A stretch of 16,020 nt of DNA. Origin: Acidobacteriota bacterium (GTDB taxonomy: Bacteria > Acidobacteriota > Terriglobia > Bryobacterales > Bryobacteraceae). Every line of letters begins with the position of its first letter. Positions within the stretch are counted from its first letter, which is position 1. Positions 6,251-15,250 of this stretch are shown in pieces. The notes below the pieces were generated by a model, which saw nothing but the letters and a program-made list of their open reading frames with translations, made no database searches and was not told where the DNA came from. The translations under genes and the position numbers were made by a program. The DNA is taken from positions 1-16,020 of the forward strand of contig JAEZIJ010000201.1 of the NCBI GenBank assembly GCA_023436715.1, read 5' to 3'.

Positions 6251-7626
6251 GGGAGACCTCTCTCGGAGAATACCGCTTTTACGCGGACCCCGCCCACAAA
6301 TCCGGTGGGGAATCTCAGCTCGATGATGCCGCCGGGGTCGCTCCGGGCTTCGTGCATCTCCCTGTGGTCCGGCTCGACGTCGTAGTCGCGCGTGGGCGCC
6401 AGACCGACAACGTAAACCGTTGTAGCCTCGGACTTCACTGTGAACCGCGGCGCCGCGGCAATCACTGTATCGCCGAACTGAAGCGGCTCGGTGAGGGAGC
6501 CCAGGGAGAGCGCCTTCGGCTCGCCGTCGGAGAAGGTTTCGAGTTGCCCGTCGAAGCAGCCGAGCCAGACAGCATCATCGCTCCACCGCGACCGGATAAA
6601 TACGCGGCCGAGAATTTCATCGTGAAAAGCCAGAGGCAGGTTAAAGTAACTCAGGCCGGGCTGGTAAGGATTGGCCCAGAGAAACTCGTATGGCGCGCCG
6701 AGCGCTCCATGGAGAATGAAGCGGTCATGCATCAGCCAGCCTTGCAGATACTGTGTCTCGACGGAGTTGTTGTCGTAGGCGACCTCGGCCATCTCGGCGA
6801 TTCGCGACATCGCCGCGGCCGCCAGATCGGGCTCGGGGCTCTTCATTGCGGGGATGCGGTAGTCATTCTCGGCGGCCGGATAAATCGCGGGGTAGTAACT
6901 GATGAGCTGATAGAGCGGCATCTGTTTGAAAAATGCCGGGAGGGATTCGCGCAGGTCGATGTTCAGGTTATCGCGAACCGCGTGGAGCAACTCAAATAAA
7001 GCGTAGAAATCCGATCGGGGTAGGACGTCGCGCCCGCCGCGAATTGCCGGCGCGACCTCGCCGCGCCACCATGTCTCAACCACGTACCGTAGTACTCGCT
7101 GCGAAAGAGCGGGCGACCGGCTGGAAAGGACGATGGCAGCCAGCGCGCGTGAGCGGGCATCGGAGACGGTCAATCCGTGCACCGGCTGGTCAAGCGCGCG
7201 AGAGAGCTTCGCTGAGAGTGCGGCGGATTGCCGTTCCGTCAAGGCTCCCTGGCACCAGTCATAGACGAGGGCCAGTTGCCGCAAATCGGTTGCCGGACCG
7301 AGCGCCCATTCCACTGCGCGCCGTCCGGCAGTTTCGTCGCGTGTAACCTGGTGATACAGGGCGAGCGCAAAGCCCGGTTCGGGCATCGCAGCCCGGCCGG
7401 AAATCAATGCTTCAAACTGCACCCACCGCGGCGAACGGCGCTCGCGTTCGCGCTGAAGCCGCCGTATGCGCTGCGAGCGGAGAAAGAGCAGAGGATGCTC
7501 GCCGGCGACAGTGATGCTGGCCTCCTGGCCTGTGCTGCACACGCCGGGAGGCGTGTGCGACAGAGCCGCTGCCACCATCACCGCCAGCCAAGCGGAATTC
7601 CCGCTCATTCGCTTCGATTGTGTCAT
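6247..7626 (-). CDS. Exported protein, heparinase II/III-like or alginate-lyase-like fold (putative)
   Basis: I do not recognise this as a named gene. From the ATG at 7626 it has 459 residues. The start region MTQSKRMSGNSAWLAVMVAA looks like a signal peptide. The helical middle (about 45-290), with segments such as LALVYDWCQGALTERQ and DFYALFELLHAVRDNLNID, resembles the alpha/alpha toroid of heparinase II/III and alginate-lyase-fold enzymes. The C-terminal third (IRSRWSDDAVWLGCFDG and following strands) resembles the beta-sandwich part, but it is short. I cannot place catalytic residues. The open frame reaches 7863, but residues upstream of 7626 look non-coding; ATG 7608 is also possible, and neither has a clear ribosome-binding site. 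It heads the operon with the aldo/keto reductase (4-base overlap). A polysaccharide or uronic-acid substrate is a guess. Confidence 0.55.
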   Translation of the reverse strand: MTQSKRMSGNSAWLAVMVAAALSHTPPGVCSTGQEASITVAGEHPLLFLRSQRIRRLQRERERRSPRWVQFEALISGRAAMPEPGFALALYHQVTRDETAGRRAVEWALGPATDLRQLALVYDWCQGALTERQSAALSAKLSRALDQPVHGLTVSDARSRALAAIVLSSRSPALSQRVLRYVVETWWRGEVAPAIRGGRDVLPRSDFYALFELLHAVRDNLNIDLRESLPAFFKQMPLYQLISYYPAIYPAAENDYRIPAMKSPEPDLAAAAMSRIAEMAEVAYDNNSVETQYLQGWLMHDRFILHGALGAPYEFLWANPYQPGLSYFNLPLAFHDEILGRVFIRSRWSDDAVWLGCFDGQLETFSDGEPKALSLGSLTEPLQFGDTVIAAAPRFTVKSEATTVYVVGLAPTRDYDVEPDHREMHEARSDPGGIIELRFPTGFVGGVRVKAVFSERGLP

Positions 7627-7932
7627 AGCGACACACGGCCTGCACCGCCGGGTCACAGGCGCCGGCACGCCCCGGCTTGCCATCCGCGCATTTTCAATTA
7701 CTTTCCCACTTGCCATGGTGGTGCAATACATGCTAAATAGAATGCTGAATTGATGAAGTAGTTTTTTGAACCTGCCCTCTGCTGCAACGGGCAACGGCGG
7801 GCGAGTGGGTGAATATTTGACAGCGTGCTTGCGGGAGCCGATGTTTAAAGAAGTGCCCCTCACTTTCCGGCTGCAGGTTGCAACAGAGGGTTTTTTTCAG
7901 GACGAACGTGTTTCCGGAGTTTAAGTCTCACC
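7627..7932. other. Intergenic stretch upstream of the ncRNA
   Basis: About 300 bases without a supported gene. It lies between the divergent exported-protein gene (7626, minus) and the candidate RNA on the plus strand, so it should hold promoters for both. The only candidate I see for the RNA is weak: a TTAAGT-like -10 at 7921-7926 with a poor -35 near 7895-7900. It also contains the inverted repeat listed separately. Confidence 0.4.
7775..7890. repeat. Inverted repeat, 14-bp arms (13/14), 88-bp spacer
   Basis: CCCTCTGCTGCAAC (7775-7788) is the reverse complement of GTTGCAACAGAGGG (7877-7890) except at one base. The 116-bp unit contains no open frame I trust. The right arm is followed by seven T residues (7891-7897). 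Possible readings are a small non-autonomous element, a leader structure for the downstream RNA, or a distant-arm terminator on the plus strand. No target-site duplication is evident. Confidence 0.6.
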
Positions 7933-8103
7933 GGGGATCGACGGGTTTCGGTTACTGTCTGGCATTTCTGGGAGGTACTTGGACGCGGGACCCTCAGGAG
8001 TGAAACGCGAAGCGGGTGCTAGATCCAGAACAGCCCGACGCCGGATCTCCAGCCCAACAGGGCACCCCGCATCGGGGACACCTCCACACCCGATGCGGTT
8101 TTT
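7933..8103 (+). ncRNA. Candidate free-standing structured RNA (family not identified)
   Basis: A stretch of about 170 nt with no credible protein frame that ends in a strong intrinsic terminator. Nested pairings close it into a long irregular hairpin: 7933-7939 with 8044-8050 (one G-U), 7942-7947 with 8032-8037, and 7958-7962 with 8025-8029, enclosing a bulged interior of about 60 nt. A small hairpin follows (GCCC 8052-8055 with GGGC 8060-8063), then the terminator. The next gene is convergent and no plus-strand gene follows for 600 bases, so a trans-acting RNA fits better than a riboswitch. The long interrupted rod is reminiscent of 6S RNA, but I see no diagnostic sequence. SRP RNA, RNase P RNA and tmRNA hallmarks are absent. 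The 5' end is inferred from the pairing. Confidence 0.5.
8067..8103 (+). terminator. Intrinsic (rho-independent) terminator
   Basis: A perfect 10-bp stem, CCGCATCGGG (8067-8076) with CCCGATGCGG (8089-8098), a 12-nt loop and then five T residues (8099-8103). It points along the plus strand and would end the candidate RNA just before the convergent gene that stops at 8116. The loop contains CACCTCC, which is identical to the anti-Shine-Dalgarno core of 16S rRNA. Confidence 0.88.
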
Positions 8104-8115
8104 CGTGTGCGCCGC

Positions 8116-8379
8116 CTACCAGGCTAACGTGCCGCTGCGGGGTTCCTCGTCAGGGTTGGGCAGGTAAAGCGTCTTGCAGTGCTCGCACCGGTAGATCTCG
8201 GCATTCGCGCCAAACTGCTTCGCGATTTCCTCGCCGAAAAAATACCAACGCTTCAGGTGGCCGGCGCAGAGCTTGCCCTTGTCGTCCTTCTCATTGCAGC
8301 AACGCATGCGGAGCATGCGCCGTTTCACCTTGGTGCCATCGCTGAGCGTCGCGACGGCTTCGGATTCCGTGGTGGCCAT
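8116..8379 (-). CDS. Small conserved-looking Cys-rich protein, zinc-ribbon-like
   Basis: No named family is recognised. It is an 87-residue soluble protein. Cysteines at 27, 28, 38, 65 and 68, the last pair as CEHC, plus H41, would suit a single zinc site. The middle KRWYFFGEEIAKQFG and the end YRCEHCKTLYLPNP look like real, constrained protein sequence. A TTG start at 8406 is possible, but ATG 8379 is preferred because the upstream residues look unrelated. The ribosome-binding site is weak (GGGA about eight bases upstream). It is convergent with the candidate ncRNA, whose terminator ends 12 bases away, and has no operon partner. It lies among repeats. A nucleic-acid or metal-binding role is only a guess from the Cys pattern. 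Confidence 0.68.
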   Translation of the reverse strand: MATTESEAVATLSDGTKVKRRMLRMRCCNEKDDKGKLCAGHLKRWYFFGEEIAKQFGANAEIYRCEHCKTLYLPNPDEEPRSGTLAW

Positions 8380-8725
8380 AATGATCCCGAGACAACAGTA
8401 TAACAACGGGCGCTTTGCATCAGTCGCGTCATGGTACGGCTTCAGGCAAGTGGAAGTCCGTGGCTCGGGCCTTGTATAAGGGCACGGCTTCAGCCGCCAC
8501 CATTACAGGACTGGCACGGCTTCAGCCGTGCCCTGATACGAGTCAGCGGCGCACGGCCTGCCTGCCGGGACGCTGGCCCAGGGGCGACGCTACGCGGTGC
8601 TCGGTGCGCTCAGATTCTCGCGGGCCGCCTGGAAATCGGAAGGTTCACGACTTCTAAGTCGCACACACGGATTGGGGAACGCCGGAAATTCGCAATTCCG
8701 GTTGTGCTACGCTTAAATATTCGAT
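8380..8725. other. Intergenic stretch with palindromic repeats
   Basis: About 345 bases between the zinc-ribbon-like gene and recO. The left part holds the repeat cluster described separately. The right part (8534-8725) shows no gene, tRNA or terminator. It ends in an AT-rich TTAAAT (8713-8718) just upstream of the recO GTG. A CGACTTCTAAGTCG hairpin at 8649-8662 resembles an anticodon arm but has no tRNA around it. Confidence 0.5.
8434..8533. repeat. Cluster of ACGGCTTCAG-type palindromic repeats
   Basis: Three copies of a short motif. GGTACGGCTTCAGGC starts at 8433 (degenerate), GGCACGGCTTCAGCCG starts at 8481, and a full hairpin lies at 8513-8532 (GGCACGGCT paired with AGCCGTGCC). GGGCACGGCT at 8480-8489 can also pair with AGCCGTGCCC at 8524-8533, giving two alternative folds. 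Similar short 'acggcttcagccgt' palindromes are common intergenic repeats in acidobacterial and planctomycete genomes. That comparison is from general knowledge; copy number in this genome is not visible. Confidence 0.7.
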
Positions 8726-9367
8726 GTGTCGTCCCGTGTCAGCGAGGCATTAGTCCTGCGAACTTACCCGCTCAAAGAAGCGGATCTCATCGTCAGCTTT
8801 CTAACGCGAGATCAGGGGAAGTTGAGAGGCGTGGCCAAGCGGGCGCGGCGGCCAAAGAGTCCTTTCGGCAGCGGGCTCGAAAGACTCTCTCATGTCCGGC
8901 TGTTTTACTTCCAGCACGCGACCAGGGAACTGGCCGGGCTGGATTCCTGCGAGTTGATTTCCTCGCAGTTCAACCTGGCCTCCGATTATGCGGCGGGGGT
9001 TGCTCTCGATTACATGGCGGAAGTGGCCGAGCAACTCTTGCCCCCGGCAGAGCCGGGCGAGTTGTATTTTCGGCTGCTGCTGGCGGTTCTGGATTACCTC
9101 CGGGCGCGGCAGGGTGAAGGCGTGTGGCCGGCCGTTACGTACTACACATTGTGGGCGGTCAGGCTCTCCGGTTTCCTTCCCGAGTTGCGGGTAAGCGGCG
9201 ACTCCCGGGTAATCGCGGAAGAGATGATGCACACCCCGATCGCGCGGCTGTCCGAGCGGGAGTGGAGCCGCGCGACGGCGGCGGATCTCCGGCGCTTTCT
9301 GGTTCGGGCCATTGAGGAGCATATCGAGAGAAGACTGGTGACGGTGCCGGTCCTGGAAACCGTATAA
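8726..9367 (+). CDS. recO: DNA repair protein RecO
   Basis: RecO mediates RecF-pathway recombinational repair by loading RecA and annealing SSB-coated DNA. It has 213 residues, at the short end for the family (often 230-260). The N-terminal OB-fold segment SEALVLRTYPLKEADLIVSFLTRDQGKLRGVAKRAR is typical (read at 6-41). The helical C-terminal domain has LDSCELI at about 72-78. The four-Cys zinc site found in many RecO proteins is not present. The start is GTG 8726; an overlapping ATG at 8724 is in another frame. No Shine-Dalgarno sequence precedes it, and an AT-rich TTAAAT lies 8-13 bases upstream, so a leaderless transcript is possible. It heads the operon and stops three bases before glyQ. 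Confidence 0.92.
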   Translation: MSSRVSEALVLRTYPLKEADLIVSFLTRDQGKLRGVAKRARRPKSPFGSGLERLSHVRLFYFQHATRELAGLDSCELISSQFNLASDYAAGVALDYMAEVAEQLLPPAEPGELYFRLLLAVLDYLRARQGEGVWPAVTYYTLWAVRLSGFLPELRVSGDSRVIAEEMMHTPIARLSEREWSRATAADLRRFLVRAIEEHIERRLVTVPVLETV

Positions 9368-9370
9368 TCG

Positions 9371-10282
9371 ATGGAGTCCTTTCAAGACGTTCTTTTCAAA
9401 CTGAAAAAATACTGGTCGGATCGCGGCTGTATTATTCAGGAACCGTATGACCTGGAAGTAGGTGCGGGTACCATGGCGCCGGAGACGTTCCTGCGCGTGC
9501 TCGGTCCCAAGCCCTACCGCGTCGCCTACGTGCAGCCGAGCCGGCGCCCGGCCGACGGCCGCTACGGCGAAAACCCGAACCGCCTCTACAAACACTCCCA
9601 GCTTCAGGTCATCCTCAAGCCTTCCCCGGCAGACGTTATCGACCTGTATCTTCAGAGCCTCGAAGCGATCGGCATCGACCTTCGCAAGCACGACATCAAG
9701 TTCGAGGAGGATAACTGGGAATCGCCCACGCTCGGCGCCTGGGGTATCGGGTGGCAGGTCATGCTTGACGGTCTGGAGATCACCCAGTTCACTTACTTCC
9801 AGCAGTGCGGAGGCATCGATCTCGATCTGGTTCCCGCCGAACTCACTTACGGGCTGGAGCGGCTCACGGCCTTCCTTCAGGGGAAAGACAGCGTGTATGA
9901 CATCGAGTGGACGCCCGGCGTGAGTTACGGCGACGTCCGGCTGGCCGACGAAGTCCAGTTCTCCGTTTATAACTTCGAAATGGCCGACGTCCCGACCCTG
10001 TGGAAACTCTTCGATCTTCACGAAAAGGAGTGCCAGCGCCTGTTGGACGCCTACAAGGATTATCCGGACAAGAAGCGATTCCCGGTGCTGCCGGCCTATG
10101 ATCAGGTCCTGAAGTGCTCGCACCTGTTCAACCTGCTGGATTCGCGCGGCGCGATCAGCGTGACCGAGCGAGTCGCCGTGATCGGGCGGGTGCGGAAGCT
10201 GGCCTTGGGCGTCGCCCAATGTTGGGCTGACCAGTCCGCGGAGGCGCCCCAGACGGCGGATGCGGCGGAGGTGGCCCAATGA
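9371..10282 (+). CDS. glyQ: Glycyl-tRNA synthetase alpha subunit
   Basis: Catalytic subunit of the bacterial alpha2-beta2 glycyl-tRNA synthetase, charging tRNA-Gly in the cytoplasm. It has 303 residues, normal length. Highly conserved blocks are visible: GAGTMAPETFLRVLG (about 31-45), QPSRRPADGRYGENPNRLY (about 56-74), EEDNWESPTLGAWGIGW (about 112-128) and EITQFTYFQQCGG (about 136-148). Together they carry the class II active site. The C-terminal 20 residues are Ala/Glu-rich and likely disordered. The ATG lies three bases after the recO stop, and the gene overlaps glyS by four bases (ATGA), which should couple translation of the two subunits at equal amounts. Confidence 0.98.
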   Translation: MESFQDVLFKLKKYWSDRGCIIQEPYDLEVGAGTMAPETFLRVLGPKPYRVAYVQPSRRPADGRYGENPNRLYKHSQLQVILKPSPADVIDLYLQSLEAIGIDLRKHDIKFEEDNWESPTLGAWGIGWQVMLDGLEITQFTYFQQCGGIDLDLVPAELTYGLERLTAFLQGKDSVYDIEWTPGVSYGDVRLADEVQFSVYNFEMADVPTLWKLFDLHEKECQRLLDAYKDYPDKKRFPVLPAYDQVLKCSHLFNLLDSRGAISVTERVAVIGRVRKLALGVAQCWADQSAEAPQTADAAEVAQ

Positions 10283-12351
10283 GTCTGCCCCTGCTTCTCG
10301 AGATCGGGACCGAAGAGATTCCGGACTGGATGATCCAGCCCGCGCTCGGCAATTTGCAGTCGCTGTTTCAAGAGTTACTGACCCAGAACCGCCTGTCCGC
10401 GGATTCGATCAAGACGGATGCGACCCCGCGCCGTCTCGCACTGCGCGCCGAAGGGCTGCCCGAGCGGCAGCAGGACGCCGAAGAACTCGTCTCCGGACCC
10501 CCGAAGAGCGCCGCCTTCAAGGACGGCCAGCCGACCGGCGCCGCGATTGGGTTCGCGCGCAAGATGGGGGTCGAGGTGGGCGACCTTACGGTTCAGGAGA
10601 CACCGCGCGGCGAGTACCTTTGCTATCTCAAGAAGACCTCCGGGCGGGCCACCCGCGACATACTCGCCGGGGGCTTGGCTGAAGTGGTTCTCAAGATCTA
10701 CTTCCCCAAGACCATGTACTGGACGGGCAAGGGCGGCCCGCGGTTCATCCGCCCCATCCGATGGCTGGTTGCCGAGTTGGGCGGCGAGGTCGTCCCGTTC
10801 GAAGTGGCGGGCGTGCGCTCGAGCGATCGCACAAACGGGCACCGGCTGCTCGGAGCCCGGGAAATTCCCGTAAATTCCCGCAATTACGACGAAATCCTCA
10901 AAGATAATTTCGTCCTGGTTTCAGCCGTGGAGCGGAACCGGAAAATCGAGAACGAAATCGGCGCCCTGCTTCATGGCACCAGCTTGAAGGCCAAGGCGGA
11001 CCCCGCGCTGCTCGACACTCTGGTCTACATCACCGAATACCCCACGCCGATTCTGGGCGGCTTCGACCCCGAGTATCTGAAGCTCCCGGAGGAAGTGCTC
11101 GTCACTGTGATGCGCCACCACCAGAAGTACTTCTCCGTCGAAGACGGCGAAGGCAGGCTGGCGCCGCACTTCATAGCCGTCATGAATACGAGCGCCGACC
11201 CGGAAGGTCTGGTGCGCCACGGCAACGAGCGGGTACTGCGGGCGCGTTTCAATGACGCCCGGTTCTTCTGGAACGTCGACCAACAGAAGAAACTCGCGGA
11301 CCGCGTGACGGACCTTGCCCATGTAACATTCCAGGCGAAGTTAGGCTCTTATCTCGAGAAAACGAAGCGCGTCGTCAAGCTCTCGCGCCAACTTGCGAAG
11401 CTTGCCAAAATCGATACAGTGGCAGCCGAGCGCGCCGCTCTCCTCGCTAAGTGCGATCTCACGACGGAGATGGTCAAGGAACTTACCGAACTCCAGGGCG
11501 TGATGGGCGGGCTATACGCACGGTCGCAGGGCGAGCCCGAAGACGTGTGGCGGGCGATTTACGATCAATATAAGCCCGCCGGCATGGAGGATTCGATTCC
11601 GTCCACGGCGACCGGCCGCATCCTGGCCGTCGCGGATAAGCTGGACACGCTCCAAGGCTGCTTCAAGGTCGGCCTGATCCCGAGCGGATCCCGCGATCCG
11701 TTCGCGCTTCGCCGCGCCGCTCAGGGCGTAGTCAAGATCCTGGTTGAAGGTAAGCTCGCCCTTCCGCTTCCGAAGCTGATCGGAAAGGACCAGGCTCTGG
11801 CGGAGTTCTTCCTGGATCGGGTGAAGTATTACTTCAAGGACGTTCGCGGATTCCGCTACGACGAGGTCAACGCCGTCCTGGCCGCCGGCTACGACGACCT
11901 GACCGATGTCGAGAGCCGGCTCGAAGCCATTCAGGCCGTGCGCCCGACCGAAAACTTCGAACCACTCGCCGCCAGCTTCAAGCGGATCAAGAACATTTTG
12001 AGGCAGGCGGAATTCACGGGCGGGGGCGTTCTCGATGCCGCCCTGCTGGAAACCGGCCCCGAAGCCGATCTATATGCTGCATTCCAGGCGCTCCGAAACC
12101 GGGTGAACCGGTTCCGGAAAAAGAAGGAGTACAGGGCGGCGCTGGAGGCGATTGCCTCGCTACGGCCGCAAGTGGATTTGTTCTTCGATAAAGTTCTGGT
12201 GAACGCACCGGATCATAGAGTACGGCAGAACCGGCTCACCTTGTTACACAACCTGTTAAGCGAGTTTTCGGCAATCGCCGATTTCTCGGAGATTGTTACT
12301 ACGCTTGCTGACGCGCGCGGCCCGGAATCCACGCCCGGGGCGCGACCGTGA
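10279..12351 (+). CDS. glyS: Glycyl-tRNA synthetase beta subunit
   Basis: tRNA-recognition subunit of the two-subunit glycyl-tRNA synthetase. It has 690 residues, the expected length. The N-terminus LPLLLEIGTEEIPDWMI (3-19) is diagnostic. The core contains FPKTMYWTGKGGPRFIRPIRW (read at about 141-161) and VTVMRHHQKYFSVED (about 275-289). The HD-like region has ALLAKCDLTTEMVKEL and TELQGVMGGLYA (about 388-415). The C-terminus (about 590-680) holds the anticodon-binding-like helices ending in a DKVLVNAPD motif. It starts inside the last codons of glyQ and lies 28 bases before ppdK, so it is mid-operon. Nothing is truncated. Confidence 0.98.
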   Translation: MSLPLLLEIGTEEIPDWMIQPALGNLQSLFQELLTQNRLSADSIKTDATPRRLALRAEGLPERQQDAEELVSGPPKSAAFKDGQPTGAAIGFARKMGVEVGDLTVQETPRGEYLCYLKKTSGRATRDILAGGLAEVVLKIYFPKTMYWTGKGGPRFIRPIRWLVAELGGEVVPFEVAGVRSSDRTNGHRLLGAREIPVNSRNYDEILKDNFVLVSAVERNRKIENEIGALLHGTSLKAKADPALLDTLVYITEYPTPILGGFDPEYLKLPEEVLVTVMRHHQKYFSVEDGEGRLAPHFIAVMNTSADPEGLVRHGNERVLRARFNDARFFWNVDQQKKLADRVTDLAHVTFQAKLGSYLEKTKRVVKLSRQLAKLAKIDTVAAERAALLAKCDLTTEMVKELTELQGVMGGLYARSQGEPEDVWRAIYDQYKPAGMEDSIPSTATGRILAVADKLDTLQGCFKVGLIPSGSRDPFALRRAAQGVVKILVEGKLALPLPKLIGKDQALAEFFLDRVKYYFKDVRGFRYDEVNAVLAAGYDDLTDVESRLEAIQAVRPTENFEPLAASFKRIKNILRQAEFTGGGVLDAALLETGPEADLYAAFQALRNRVNRFRKKKEYRAALEAIASLRPQVDLFFDKVLVNAPDHRVRQNRLTLLHNLLSEFSAIADFSEIVTTLADARGPESTPGARP

Positions 12352-12361
12352 GCGGGCACCA

Positions 12362-12367
12362 GAGGAG
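12362..12367 (+). promoter_or_regulatory. Ribosome-binding site of ppdK
   Basis: GAGGAG lies 12 bases before the ATG at 12380. It supports this start over the upstream in-frame candidate at 12293, which lies inside glyS and encodes Arg/Pro-rich residues unlike the family. Confidence 0.7.
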
Positions 12368-12379
12368 AAACGCAGCCTT

Positions 12380-15118
<2,739 letters not shown>

Positions 15119-15125
15119 AGTCCGT

Positions 15126-15209
15126 AGATCGTGGAGCGTGGATCAAACCCGCGCTCCACGATCTCCCCTTGCATCCCTCCTACAATCCACAACCCACGTT
15201 CCACGATCT
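15126..15209. repeat. Three-copy AGATCGTGGA repeat with 13-bp hairpin, possible ppdK terminator
   Basis: AGATCGTGGAGCG (15126-15138) pairs perfectly with CGCTCCACGATCT (15152-15164) across a 13-nt loop, eight bases after the ppdK stop. A third related copy on the minus strand, AGATCGTGGAACGTGGG, lies at 15209-15193. No T-tract follows the hairpin, so intrinsic termination is uncertain. It may instead be a dispersed repeat that also protects the mRNA 3' end. The longer upstream frame of the next gene (from 15131) is made of this repeat and is not coding. Confidence 0.7.
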
Positions 15210-15240
15210 CCCCACCGTTGTACACTGGGATCAAAGTTAC

Positions 15241-15248
15241 GGAGGGGG
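15241..15248 (+). promoter_or_regulatory. Ribosome-binding site of the PEP-CTERM gene
   Basis: GGAGGGGG ends two bases before the ATG at 15251, with GGAGG centred about seven bases from it. This fixes the start at 15251, directly before a signal peptide, and excludes the 40 extra upstream codons that are repeat sequence. Confidence 0.75.
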
Positions 15249-15250
15249 AT

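Noticed and set aside
7627..7863. N-terminal extension of the exported lyase-fold protein
   Set aside because: The extra 79 residues have unusual composition, cross the inverted repeat's left arm and would place the signal peptide in the interior of the protein.
7933..8103. tmRNA, SRP RNA or RNase P RNA
   Set aside because: The segment has a superficial GATCGACGGGTTTCG near the 5' end that recalls tmRNA, but it is far too short and has no tag frame. The SRP GGAAG-type apical motif and RNase P core motifs are absent.
8649..8662. A hairpin resembling a tRNA-Arg(TCT) anticodon arm
   Set aside because: No acceptor stem, T-loop consensus or D-arm can be drawn around it.
9363..9368. A perfect TATAAT just before glyQ
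   Set aside because: It is formed by the last recO codons and stop (GTA TAA T) and lies three bases from the ATG. A start site at the usual distance would fall inside glyQ, and no -35 with proper spacing is present.
8801..10279. A 492-codon minus-strand frame opposite recO and glyQ
   Set aside because: It is the antisense shadow of two well-identified conserved genes and resembles no protein family.
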